Positions 19,432 to 30,403 of a stretch of DNA of 64,000 bases are shown piece by piece. Numbering within the stretch: the stretch's first letter is position 1; each line of letters begins with the position of its first letter. The notes beneath the pieces are model-generated. The model worked only from the letters and a program-made list of their open reading frames with translations. It was not told where the DNA came from and made no database searches. The position numbers and the translations under genes were made by a program. Source of the DNA: Marichromatium purpuratum 984 (GTDB lineage: Bacteria; Pseudomonadota; Gammaproteobacteria; Chromatiales; Chromatiaceae); contig NZ_CP007031.1 in NCBI RefSeq assembly GCF_000224005.2, positions 979,501 through 1,043,500 on the forward strand, read 5' to 3'.

Positions 19432-20481
19432 ATGGCCTGTCCGCGTTGTCAGACACTGCCCCTGACGGCCTCGGCGCGGGGCGAGCTGTTGCTGACCTTT
19501 GCGGTGCGCGAGCTGCGCGACAAGTGTCTCGACTATCTCGAACGGGCGATGCTAGTCCATCGGGTCGAGGGGATGGTGGTGCGCCTGCCCGACACCAGTC
19601 TGCTCGGCTTCCTCGAGCGGCTGCGTGCCGATGCGCCGTTCAACATCCTTGAGCGCGAGGGCATCCTGGCGCTGTTGCTCGCCCCCGGCGAGGATCTGGA
19701 TTTTAATGCCTTCACCCGTGCCCACTCGCTGGAGCACTGGTTCGCCCTGCTGGCGGCGCGTCCGTTGCTCGAGATCCTCGAGGCGCAGCGCTTCGTCAGC
19801 TGGTTCCAACCGATCGTCTCGATCGCCGATGGCGCCGTGGTCGGGCACGAGGCGCTGCTGCGCGGGCGGCTGCCGGACGGCGAGCTGATGTTTCCGGGCG
19901 AGATCTTCTCGCTCGCCGCGGCCAACGATCTGTTGTTCCAGGTCGATCGCCAGGCGCGTGCCTCGGCGCTGCACTGCGCCGCCGCCCAAGGACTCGACGG
20001 GTTGCTGTTCATCAACTTCCTGCCGACGGCCATCTACGACCCGGTGCACTGTCTGCGCAGCACCGTCAACTGGGCGCGCAAGCTCGACATCGATCCCGCT
20101 CGGATCGTCTTCGAGGTCGTCGAGACCGAGCGTGTCGGCGACATCGAGCACCTCAAGCGCATCCTTGATTACTATCGCGCCGCCGGCTACCGGGTGGCGC
20201 TCGACGATGTCGGCAGTGGCTACGCCTCACTCAACCTGCTCGCCCAGCTGCGCCCGGACATCATCAAGATCGACATGGAGATCATCCGCGACATCGACCG
20301 CGATCCCGCCCGCCAGTCGATCTATCGCGCCCTCGCCGGCATCGCCGCCGAACTCGGCATCGAACTCCTCGCCGAGGGCATCGAGACCGAGGCCGAACTC
20401 GACTACGTCCGCCGCCATGGCGCCGACCTGGCTCAGGGCTATCTGTTCGGACGGCCCGGTCCCGAGGTGGCTGGTAGCTGA
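19432..20481 (+). CDS. EAL-domain cyclic-di-GMP phosphodiesterase
   Basis: A 349-residue soluble protein. The first 100 or so residues are a small N-terminal domain of unknown type starting MACPRCQ (a CxxC that may bind metal). The rest is an EAL domain with the motif intact (GHEALLRGR), INFLPTAIYDP, FEVVETERVGD, LDDVGSGYASL, IKIDMEIIRDI and AEGIETEAEL. All usual metal and catalytic positions look present, so c-di-GMP hydrolysis is likely. The sequence style resembles the EAL half of BLUF-EAL proteins, but no BLUF domain is attached. The ATG at 19432 has GGAG upstream. Confidence 0.88.
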   Translation: MACPRCQTLPLTASARGELLLTFAVRELRDKCLDYLERAMLVHRVEGMVVRLPDTSLLGFLERLRADAPFNILEREGILALLLAPGEDLDFNAFTRAHSLEHWFALLAARPLLEILEAQRFVSWFQPIVSIADGAVVGHEALLRGRLPDGELMFPGEIFSLAAANDLLFQVDRQARASALHCAAAQGLDGLLFINFLPTAIYDPVHCLRSTVNWARKLDIDPARIVFEVVETERVGDIEHLKRILDYYRAAGYRVALDDVGSGYASLNLLAQLRPDIIKIDMEIIRDIDRDPARQSIYRALAGIAAELGIELLAEGIETEAELDYVRRHGADLAQGYLFGRPGPEVAGS

Positions 20482-20495
20482 ACGCAAGGTCGCGT

Positions 20496-20713
20496 CCAGC
20501 CGCCAGCCGCCAGCCGCCAGCCGCCAGCCGCCAGGAGATTGAACCGCAAAGCCGCAAAGTGCGCGAAGAAAGCGACCCGTCTTCAGCAAGCAGCCTCCAG
20601 TGTCGGTTTGCGGTCAACTGCGATGCGACGAGACAACCCAGCCCCTTCACTGGAAGCTGGCGGCTGGAAGCCTTTCTCCATCTTCGCGCCCTTCGCGCCT
20701 TGGCGGTTCGATC
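20496..20713. repeat. Heptamer repeat element, locus 2 (upstream of gyrA)
   Basis: Five and a half CCAGCCG heptamers (20496-20535) are followed by an inverted pair of 32-bp arms. The left arm is 20537-20568 and the right arm 20682-20713, matching at 27 of 32 positions when one is reverse-complemented. Inverted heptamers CTGGAAG-CTGGCGG-CTGGAAG (20650-20672) lie just inside the right arm. The arms have an ACCGCAAAG-type core. About 110 bases of non-coding sequence lie between. The rest of the gap to gyrA (20714-20874) includes another partial GGCGGTTCGATC copy and a possible -10 box TAGAAT at 20792. Confidence 0.75.
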
Positions 20714-20874
20714 CTCTCGGCGGTTCGATCTTCCCTGGTCGCTGCTTCCCCGCCCAGCGGATCGTCTCCAGCGTGGCTTGGCGCGGCGTGGTAGAATCGA
20801 CAGGTTCAGAACACGCATCAGGGGCCTCGCTCTGAGGTTCCCTCAAGCACGCTTACAGCCGGTTCACCACACCC

Positions 20875-23478
<2,604 letters not shown>

Positions 23479-23511
23479 CAATCCTGATTCTGTGCTAGGG
23501 GAAGAGTGAGA

Positions 23512-24597
23512 ATGGCTCGAGTGTACAATTTCAGCGCCGGGCCAGCGATGCTGCCCGAGGCGGTGCTGCAGCAGGCCCGCGAGGAGATGCTCGACTGGCA
23601 GGGTACGGGGACCTGCGTGGCTGAGATGAGCCACCGCGGCAAGGCCTTCGTCTCTATCGCCGAGCGCGCCGAGGCCGACTTGCGCGCGTTGCTGGGCATT
23701 CCCGAGAACTATCGGGTGCTGTTCCTCCAGGGCGGCGCCTCGAGCCAGTTCGCGATGGTGCCGCTGAACCTGCTGCGCGGCAAGGGCGAGGCCGACTACG
23801 TCAATACCGGCACCTGGTCGAAGAAGGCGATCGCCGAGGCGCGCCGTTACTGCGCGGTGAACGTCGTCGCCGACACCCTCGGCGAGCCGCTCGGACGGGC
23901 GCCGGCGCAGCACGAGCTGGCGCTCAGTGGTGAGCGCGCGGCCTATGTCCACTACACCCCCAACGAGACCATCGCCGGGGTGGAGTTCCCCTATGTTCCC
24001 GAGACCGGTGCGGTGCCACTGGTCGCCGACATGTCCTCGACCCTGCTGTCGCGTCCGATCGACGTCTCGCGCTTCGGGCTGATCTATGCCGGGGCGCAGA
24101 AGAACATCGGCCCGGCGGGGCTGACCATCGTCATCGTGCGCGACGACCTGCTCGGCCAGCCGCAGGCGGCGACCCCGACCATGTTCGACTACAAGGTCCA
24201 CGCCGACGCCGACTCCATGTACAACACCCCGCCGACCTATGCCTGGTACCTGGCCGGACTGGTGTTCCAGTGGCTCCGGGAAAACGGCGGGCTGGGCGCG
24301 ATGGCCGAGATCAACGCCCGCAAGGCGGCGCTGCTCTATGGCACCATCGACGCGTCCGACTTCTACCACAATCCGGTGGACCCGGGGTCGCGCTCGTGGA
24401 TGAATGTCACCTTCACCCTGGCCGATCCGGCGCTTGACGGACGTTTCCTCGAAGAGGCCGCGGCCGCGGGGCTGACCGCACTCAAGGGGCATCGCTTGGT
24501 TGGCGGGATGCGCGCGAGCATCTATAACGCCATGCCCGAGTCCGGGGTCGAGGCGCTGGTCGCGTTCATGCGCGAGTTCGAGCGTCGTCACGGCTGA
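23512..24597 (+). CDS. serC: Phosphoserine aminotransferase
   Basis: A 361-residue class V PLP aminotransferase. It starts [19 protein letters not shown], has [18 protein letters not shown], and carries the PLP lysine in [15 protein letters not shown]. It makes 3-phosphoserine from 3-phosphohydroxypyruvate and glutamate, and can also serve pyridoxine synthesis. The ATG at 23512 is preferred over the GTG at 23506 because of its family-typical start and GGGGAAG site upstream. It lies between gyrA and serA. Confidence 0.96.
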   Translation: MARVYNFSAGPAMLPEAVLQQAREEMLDWQGTGTCVAEMSHRGKAFVSIAERAEADLRALLGIPENYRVLFLQGGASSQFAMVPLNLLRGKGEADYVNTGTWSKKAIAEARRYCAVNVVADTLGEPLGRAPAQHELALSGERAAYVHYTPNETIAGVEFPYVPETGAVPLVADMSSTLLSRPIDVSRFGLIYAGAQKNIGPAGLTIVIVRDDLLGQPQAATPTMFDYKVHADADSMYNTPPTYAWYLAGLVFQWLRENGGLGAMAEINARKAALLYGTIDASDFYHNPVDPGSRSWMNVTFTLADPALDGRFLEEAAAAGLTALKGHRLVGGMRASIYNAMPESGVEALVAFMREFERRHG

Positions 24598-24650
24598 GGC
24601 GCGTCCGGGCGTCGGTGCGCGTCCGTCACCATGCGGGAGGCCGAGCGGGT

Positions 24651-25835
24651 ATGTTCAGGATTCAGACCTTGAATCAGATCGCGGTGGCCGGGCTCGAGCG
24701 CTTGCCGCGCGAGCACTACGAGGTGGCCTCGGAGATCGTCCACCCCGATGCCATCCTGCTGCGCTCGGCGCCGTTGCAGGCTGCGGCGGTGCCGTCTTCG
24801 GTGCGCGCCGTCGGGCGCGCCGGGGCGGGTACCAACAACATCCCGGTGGCGGCACTGACCGCGCGCGGGGTGGCGGTGTTCAACACCCCGGGGGCCAATG
24901 CCAACGCGGTCAAGGAGCTGGTGCTCGCGGCGCTGCTGATCGGCTCGCGTAACATCGCCCAGGCGCTGCGCTTCGTCGAGGGGCTCGATGGCGACGATGC
25001 CGCCATCGAGCAGGCGGTGGAGCAGGGCAAGCGTGCCTTCGTCGGCTTCGAGCTGCCGGGGCGTACCCTCGGGGTGATCGGGCTCGGCGCGATCGGGGTC
25101 AAGGTGGCCAATGCGGCGCGGGCGCTGGGGATGCGGGTGATCGGCTACGACCCCACCATCACCGTGGCTCGCGCCTGGCAACTCGAACACGACGTCGAGG
25201 CCGCGCACAGCGTCGATGAGGTGCTCGCCCGCGCCGATTGCGTCACCCTGCACGTGCCGCTGACCGAGAACACCCGTCACCTGATCGATGCCACGCGTCT
25301 CCGCGGCATGCGTCACGGGGCGCTGTTGCTGAACTTCTCGCGTCGCGGCATCGTCGACGACGCGGCGGTGCTTGCGGCGCTCGATGAGGGGCGCCTCCAC
25401 GGCTATTGCTGCGATTTCCCCAACAACCAGCTCAAGGCCCACCCGCAGGTGGTGGTGCTGCCGCATCTGGGTGCCTCGACCCGGGAGGCGGAGGACAACT
25501 GTGCAGTGATGGTCGCCGAACAGCTGCGCGACTATCTGGAGAACGGCAACGTGACCCATTCGGTCAACTTTCCCGAGATCGTGCTGCCGCGCAACGGCGG
25601 CGCACGCATCTCCATCGTCAACAACAATGTGCCCAACATGGTCGGTCAGATCTCGACCCATCTCGGCACCGCCGGGCTCAATATCCTCGATATGCTCAAC
25701 CGCTCGCGCGAGACCATCGCGGTGACCCTGATCGACGTCGACCGGTGTTGTCCGCCGGAGACGCTCGCCGCCCTGGCGGCGATCGACGGGGTGTGCTCGG
25801 CGCGCGCGCTCGACCCGCTGCCGGAGGCGTGCTGA
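24651..25835 (+). CDS. serA: D-3-phosphoglycerate dehydrogenase
   Basis: A 394-residue D-2-hydroxyacid dehydrogenase with the NAD-binding GVIGLGAIGVKVANAA, the catalytic Arg region NFSRRGIVD, a Glu/His pair (PHLGASTREAEDN) and a C-terminal ACT domain (about residues 318-390: ISIVNNNVPNMVGQIST). It carries out the first step of serine synthesis. The ACT domain suggests serine feedback. serA directly after serC completes two of the three serine steps in one cluster. The ATG at 24651 gives the usual family start. Confidence 0.94.
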   Translation: MFRIQTLNQIAVAGLERLPREHYEVASEIVHPDAILLRSAPLQAAAVPSSVRAVGRAGAGTNNIPVAALTARGVAVFNTPGANANAVKELVLAALLIGSRNIAQALRFVEGLDGDDAAIEQAVEQGKRAFVGFELPGRTLGVIGLGAIGVKVANAARALGMRVIGYDPTITVARAWQLEHDVEAAHSVDEVLARADCVTLHVPLTENTRHLIDATRLRGMRHGALLLNFSRRGIVDDAAVLAALDEGRLHGYCCDFPNNQLKAHPQVVVLPHLGASTREAEDNCAVMVAEQLRDYLENGNVTHSVNFPEIVLPRNGGARISIVNNNVPNMVGQISTHLGTAGLNILDMLNRSRETIAVTLIDVDRCCPPETLAALAAIDGVCSARALDPLPEAC

Positions 25836-25837
25836 CC

Positions 25838-26938
25838 ATGGCCAATAACACACATGAGCAGGACGGGCTCGATCAGGTCCGTGGACGGATCGACGCCATC
25901 GACCAGGAACTGCTCGATCTGATCAGCGAGCGGGCGCGCTGTGCCCAGCGCGTCGCCCAGATCAAGACCGAGGTCGACGGTCGCGCGGTGCAGTTCTATC
26001 GCCCCGAGCGCGAGGTCTCGATCCTGCGCCGGGTCAAGGGGGCCAACCCCGGCCCGCTCGACGGCGAAGAAGTCGCGCGGCTGTTTCGCGAGATCATGTC
26101 CGCCTGTCTGGCGCTCGAGCGCCCGCTGCAGGCCGCCTTCCTCGGTCCCGAGGGTACCTTCACCCAGGCCGCGGCGATCAAGCACTTCGGGCACTCGGTG
26201 GTGACCCGGGCGATGGCCACCATCGACGAGATTTTCCGCGAGGTCGAGGCCGGCTCCTGCGACTTCGGCGTGGTGCCGGTGGAGAACTCCACCGAGGGCG
26301 TGGTCAGCCACACCCTGGACCTGTTCATGGCCTCGCCGCTGGCGATCACCGGCGAGGTCACGCTGCGCATCCATCATCATCTGATGAGCGCCGAGACCGA
26401 ACTCGGCGCGATCCGCACCGTCTATTCGCACCAGCAGTCGCTCGCCCAGTGTCGCGAGTGGCTCGATCGCTATCTGCCGCACGCCGAGCGGGTGGCCGTC
26501 GGCAGCAACGCCGACGCGGCGCGCACCGCCGCCAAGGAGCCGGGTGCGGCGGCGGTGGCCGGCTATCAGGCCGCCGAGATCTACGACCTGGAAGTGCTCG
26601 CCGAGCGCATCGAGGACGAGCCGGGCAACACCACCCGTTTCCTCGTCATCGGCAAGCAGGACGCGCCGCGGAGCGGCGAGGACAAGACCAGTCTGCTGCT
26701 TGCGTGTCGCAACAAGGCCGGCGGGTTGCATGCGCTGCTGATGCCGCTGGCCGCTCACGGCATCAGCATGACCCGGATCGAGTCACGGCCCTCGCGACGC
26801 GGTATCTGGGACTATGTCTTCTTCGTCGACATCATCGGTCACCGCGACGACCTGCCGGTCGCCGCGGCGCTCGAACACCTGGAGCGCGAGGCGCAGTTGT
26901 TCAAGGTGCTCGGCTCCTATCCGGTGGCGGTGCTCTAG
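25838..26938 (+). CDS. pheA: Bifunctional chorismate mutase/prephenate dehydratase
   Basis: A 366-residue P-protein. An N-terminal AroQ chorismate mutase (about 10-95; RGRIDAIDQELLDLISERA) is followed by prephenate dehydratase (about 98-275; FLGPEGTFTQAAA, VPVENSTEGVVSHTLD, GNTTRFLVIG) and a C-terminal ACT regulatory domain with the ESRPSRRGIWDYVFFVDI phenylalanine-binding segment. It makes phenylpyruvate from chorismate. It starts two bases after the serA stop and precedes hisC. Confidence 0.96.
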   Translation: MANNTHEQDGLDQVRGRIDAIDQELLDLISERARCAQRVAQIKTEVDGRAVQFYRPEREVSILRRVKGANPGPLDGEEVARLFREIMSACLALERPLQAAFLGPEGTFTQAAAIKHFGHSVVTRAMATIDEIFREVEAGSCDFGVVPVENSTEGVVSHTLDLFMASPLAITGEVTLRIHHHLMSAETELGAIRTVYSHQQSLAQCREWLDRYLPHAERVAVGSNADAARTAAKEPGAAAVAGYQAAEIYDLEVLAERIEDEPGNTTRFLVIGKQDAPRSGEDKTSLLLACRNKAGGLHALLMPLAAHGISMTRIESRPSRRGIWDYVFFVDIIGHRDDLPVAAALEHLEREAQLFKVLGSYPVAVL

Positions 26939-27079
26939 CCGCGACCGATCCCGGCGCAGCCCCTGCGTCGGTCGAGATTGCACCGGGCGAGCGTGCGCCG
27001 CCCGGCCTCCGGCCATCAATACACGGACCTCGTCCCGTCATCCGGGACGATCAGGACGAGAACATCGCGAGTCAGCATC

Positions 27080-28192
27080 ATGCCCAATCAAGACAATCCC
27101 TTCCTCGAGATCGCCGCGCCCTGGGTCGCCGGTCTCTCGCCCTATGTCCCCGGCAAGCCGATGGCCGAACTCGAGCGTGAACTCGGCATCACCGACGCGG
27201 TCAAGCTCGCCTCCAACGAGAATCCGCTCGGTCCCGGGCCCAAGGCGCGCGCGGCGATCGCCGAGGCCTGTGGCGACCTCGGTCGTTACCCCGACGGCGG
27301 TGGCTTCGCGCTGCGCATGGCGCTCGCCGCCCACCACGACGTCTCGCCGAGCGCGGTGACCCTCGGCAATGGCTCCAACGACGTGCTCGACCTGATCGCG
27401 CGTGCCTTCCTCCAGCCCGGCACCGAGTCGGTATTCTCCGAGCACGCCTTCGCCGTCTATGCCATCTCGACCCAGGCGGTGGGCGCGCGCGCGCGCATCG
27501 CTCCGGCGCGCGACTACGGTCACGACCTCGAGGCGATGGCCGCACTGGTCAACGAGCGTACCCGGGTGGTGTGGATCGCCAATCCCAACAACCCCAGCGG
27601 TACCTGGCTCGACGCCGCCACGCTCAAGACCTTCATCGAGGCGCTGCCGCGCACCTGTCTGGTGGTGATCGACGAGGCCTATACCGATTATGTCAGCGAG
27701 CCCGACTTCCCCGACGCCACCCTGTGGCTGGAGGCGCACCCCAACCTGATCGTCACCCGCACCTTCGCCAAGGTCCACGGGCTGGCGGCGCTGCGCGTCG
27801 GCTACGGGCTGAGCCACCCCAAGGTCGCCGACCTGCTCAACCGGGTGCGCCAGCCGTTCAACGTCAACGCCCTGGCTCAGGCCGCAGCGGTCGCCGCCCT
27901 CGACGATCGCGAGCACGTGCGCGCTTCGGTCGAGCTCAACCGCGCCGGGATGCGCCAGTACACCGAGGCCTTCGCGCGTCTGGGGCTCGATTTCATCCCC
28001 TCGGTGGGCAACTTCATCACCGTCGACGTCGGTCGTCCAGCCGGGCCGGTCAACGACGCCCTGCTGCGCCTGGGGGTGATCGTGCGTCCGGTGGCCAACT
28101 ACGGGCTGCCCAATCACCTGCGCGTCAGCATCGGGCTGGAGGCGGAGAACGCCCGCTGCATCGCCGCGCTCGAGCAGGTGCTGGACCGATGA
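27080..28192 (+). CDS. hisC: Histidinol-phosphate aminotransferase
   Basis: A 370-residue class I/II PLP aminotransferase. Landmarks are KLASNENPLGPGPKA, NGSNDVLDL, the NPNNPSGT motif and the PLP-lysine region RTFAKVHGLAALRVGYG. In the pheA-hisC-tyrA context it may also transaminate phenylpyruvate and hydroxyphenylpyruvate, as known for this subgroup. The ATG at 27080 matches the family start, and the stop overlaps the tyrA start. The 140-base gap after pheA is longer than elsewhere in the cluster. Confidence 0.94.
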   Translation: MPNQDNPFLEIAAPWVAGLSPYVPGKPMAELERELGITDAVKLASNENPLGPGPKARAAIAEACGDLGRYPDGGGFALRMALAAHHDVSPSAVTLGNGSNDVLDLIARAFLQPGTESVFSEHAFAVYAISTQAVGARARIAPARDYGHDLEAMAALVNERTRVVWIANPNNPSGTWLDAATLKTFIEALPRTCLVVIDEAYTDYVSEPDFPDATLWLEAHPNLIVTRTFAKVHGLAALRVGYGLSHPKVADLLNRVRQPFNVNALAQAAAVAALDDREHVRASVELNRAGMRQYTEAFARLGLDFIPSVGNFITVDVGRPAGPVNDALLRLGVIVRPVANYGLPNHLRVSIGLEAENARCIAALEQVLDR

Positions 28193-29055
28193 TCGCGCGG
28201 CTCGCGGTCATCGGCGTCGGGCTGATCGGCGGCTCGCTGGCGCGTGCGCTGCGCGAGGCCGGGGCGGTCGGCGAGGTGGTCGGCTGCGGCCGCTCGCTGC
28301 CCAACCTCGAGCGTGCCCGCGAGCTGGGGGTGATCGATCGCTTCAGCCAGGATCCGGCCGAGGCCGTCGTCGGCGCCGACATGGTCTTCCTCGCCGTGCC
28401 GATGCGGGCGATGCGCGGGGTGCTCGAGACCATCGCCCCGGCGCTCGCGCCGGGGGCGGTGGTCACCGATGGCGGTAGCGTCAAGGGCAGCGTGGTAGCC
28501 GATGCCGGCGCGGTGTTCGGCGCGCCGCCGCCGTTCCTGGTGCCGGGACACCCGATCGCCGGCACCGAGCGCAGCGGGGTCGAGGCCGCCTTCGCCGAAC
28601 TCTATCGCGATCGTCGGGTGATCCTCACCCCGGTGGAGCAGACCGCGCCGGAGGCGGTCGATCGGGTCGAGGCGATGTGGCGGGCCTGCGGGGCCGAGGT
28701 GACGCGGATGGACGTCTCCCACCACGACGAGGTGCTGGCCGCGACCAGCCACCTGCCGCACATGCTCGCCTTCGGTCTGGTCGACACCCTGGCGCGGATG
28801 CGCGAGAACGACGAGATCTTCCGCTACGCCGCCGGCGGCTTTCGCGACTTCACCCGTATCGCCTCGAGCAGCCCGGAGATGTGGCGCGACATCTGTCTGG
28901 CCAACCGCGAGGCGTTGAGCGCGATGCTCGGGCGTTTCAGCGTCGAGCTGGCCGATCTCGCGCGGTTGATCCGCGAGGAGGACGGCGACGAGCTGCTGGC
29001 GTTGTTCGCGCGCGCCCGCGAGGCGCGCGACCGCTACATCGACGGCGTGCGCTGA
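28189..29055 (+). CDS. tyrA: Prephenate dehydrogenase
   Basis: A 288-residue TyrA-type dehydrogenase with the N-terminal dinucleotide fold VIGVGLIGGSLARAL, the AVPMRAM segment, PGHPIAGTERSGVEAA and catalytic His in SHHDEVLAATSHLPHMLAF. It oxidises prephenate (or arogenate) in tyrosine synthesis. Its ATG overlaps the hisC stop by four bases. In many relatives aroA follows immediately; here the cluster ends and a convergent gene overlaps its 3' end by 22 bases. Confidence 0.94.
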   Translation: MIARLAVIGVGLIGGSLARALREAGAVGEVVGCGRSLPNLERARELGVIDRFSQDPAEAVVGADMVFLAVPMRAMRGVLETIAPALAPGAVVTDGGSVKGSVVADAGAVFGAPPPFLVPGHPIAGTERSGVEAAFAELYRDRRVILTPVEQTAPEAVDRVEAMWRACGAEVTRMDVSHHDEVLAATSHLPHMLAFGLVDTLARMRENDEIFRYAAGGFRDFTRIASSSPEMWRDICLANREALSAMLGRFSVELADLARLIREEDGDELLALFARAREARDRYIDGVR

Positions 29056-29732
29056 TCGAACGCGCGCGCCTCGAGCGGCGCGAGCAGGGTGTCGAAGGCC
29101 GCCGGGGCGACGTACTGGATGACGGTCTCGCCGTCGGCGGCGAGGGCGATGTCGATGCCGCGGTCGGGATAGAGGTGGTGGACGATGCCGCCCTCGGGCT
29201 CGACGAGCCGCCGCGCCGGTTGGCCGAAGCGGCGTTCGATCAGCGCCGGGTCGAGCCGCGCCTGGGGCAGGTAGGTGATGGCGCGGATCGGCGCGGCGGC
29301 GAATGCGCGCTCGTCCTCGGGGGCGAGACGGACCTTCTTGTCGCCGCTCGGCAGCTGGCTGATGCGCAGCCCGCGGGCATAGGCCGCGGTCAACCGCTCG
29401 GGCGGGATCGCCAGACTGAGGATGAAGTCGGCGCGCAGCCGGTGCAGGTGCAGGCGCGCGAAATAGGCCTCGACGCTCAGGCGCGGCGCCTGCTCGGTGC
29501 CTGCGCGAAACAGGTTCAGCTCGCCCGACTCGCCGAACAGCGTGCGGGCATCGGCCAGGGTGCTGGTGCTGAGGGTCAGACCGAAGACCTCGGTGGCGCC
29601 GTCGGCGCTGAGGCTCACCTGCCAGGGCAGGCGCGCACCGGCGGGCGCCGGCGGGTCGGGCATCAGCAGCGCCAGTCCGAGGATGGCGAGCAGGGCGGCG
29701 ATGAGGAGACCGGGGACCAGGGCGCGATCCAT
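29034..29732 (-). CDS. Hypothetical membrane-anchored protein
   Basis: A 232-residue protein I do not recognise. An uncleaved N-terminal span (about residues 5-24, PGLLIAALLAILGLALLM) would anchor a soluble domain outside the cytoplasm. The soluble part has VFGLTLSTSTLADARTLFG and GIVHHLYPDRGIDIALA, which look like a small periplasmic lipoprotein-style domain. It is convergent with tyrA and overlaps its last 22 bases. It lies 20 bases downstream of the Mth938-like gene and is probably co-transcribed with it. Confidence 0.7.
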   Translation of the reverse strand: MDRALVPGLLIAALLAILGLALLMPDPPAPAGARLPWQVSLSADGATEVFGLTLSTSTLADARTLFGESGELNLFRAGTEQAPRLSVEAYFARLHLHRLRADFILSLAIPPERLTAAYARGLRISQLPSGDKKVRLAPEDERAFAAAPIRAITYLPQARLDPALIERRFGQPARRLVEPEGGIVHHLYPDRGIDIALAADGETVIQYVAPAAFDTLLAPLEARAFDQRTPSM

Positions 29733-29752
29733 GGCGTGTGCTCCGGTGCGGG

Positions 29753-30124
29753 TCAGTAGGGCAGCAGCCCGGCCACCACTCGCCGGTCCTCGGCGAGGAG
29801 GATGTTGAAGGTGCGGCAGGCCGCGCCGGTGTCCATGAACTCGACGCCGACCCCGCGCGCGATCGCCTCGCGATAGACCGCGGGGTCGGGGAAGACCTGA
29901 CGCGCCCCGGTGCCGATGACGATGACCTGGGGATCGCCCTCGAGCAGCGCGGCGATGTGCTCGGGGGTGAGCGCCTCGGCGCGCGCCGGTCCCCAGTCGG
30001 GGTCGAGCCGTTCGGCCGAGACCAGCAGGGCATGGGTGTAGCGCCGGTCGCGGATCTGGGTCCCCTGGGGACCGTAACCCTGTACCCGGTTGCTGTCGGC
30101 GTCTTCTGTCTGGGCGAATTTCAT
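29753..30124 (-). CDS. Mth938/DUF498 (NDUFAF3-like) domain protein
   Basis: A 123-residue single-domain protein of the Mth938-like family, with GYGPQGTQIRDRRY, VIVIGTGARQVFPDPAV and GVGVEFMDTGAACRTFNIL. Bacterial members are small cytoplasmic proteins of unclear role; the mitochondrial relative NDUFAF3 assists complex I assembly. The ATG at 30124 is the family start; the upstream in-frame extension is only translated heptamer repeat. Confidence 0.85.
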   Translation of the reverse strand: MKFAQTEDADSNRVQGYGPQGTQIRDRRYTHALLVSAERLDPDWGPARAEALTPEHIAALLEGDPQVIVIGTGARQVFPDPAVYREAIARGVGVEFMDTGAACRTFNILLAEDRRVVAGLLPY

Positions 30125-30166
30125 GTCTCGGACCATACCCCAGGGCTCGGGGAGGGGACAAGCTGT

Positions 30167-30282
30167 CAGCCTCCAGCCTCCAGCCTCCAGCCTCCAGCCT
30201 CCAGCCTCCAGCCTCCAGCCTCCAGCCTCCAGCCTCCAGCCTCCAGCCGCAGCGCGCTCGGCGTGACGCTGGCGGCTGGAGG
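30167..30282. repeat. Heptamer repeat element, locus 3 (upstream of gltX)
   Basis: Eleven exact CAGCCTC units and one CAGCCGC unit (30167-30250) are followed after 18 bases by two inverted heptamers, CTGGCGG and CTGGAGG (30269-30282). The last heptamers and the inverted copies form an 11-bp perfect stem (CCTCCAGCCGC with GCGGCTGGAGG), extended by a bulged AGCG/CGCT pairing. This is the most compact member of the family and would fold as a strong hairpin. Between it and gltX lies about 120 bases with a possible -10 box TAGAAT at 30362. Confidence 0.8.
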
Positions 30283-30403
30283 TCGGTCGTATCATTTGCG
30301 CTCCGCTCGTCTCGATTCTCCGCCGACCCGCGCCACCCGCGTTCGCGGCGATCGGCTCTGCTAGAATCTGCGCTCACTCCCATCACAACCGATCCGGAAT
30401 CCC

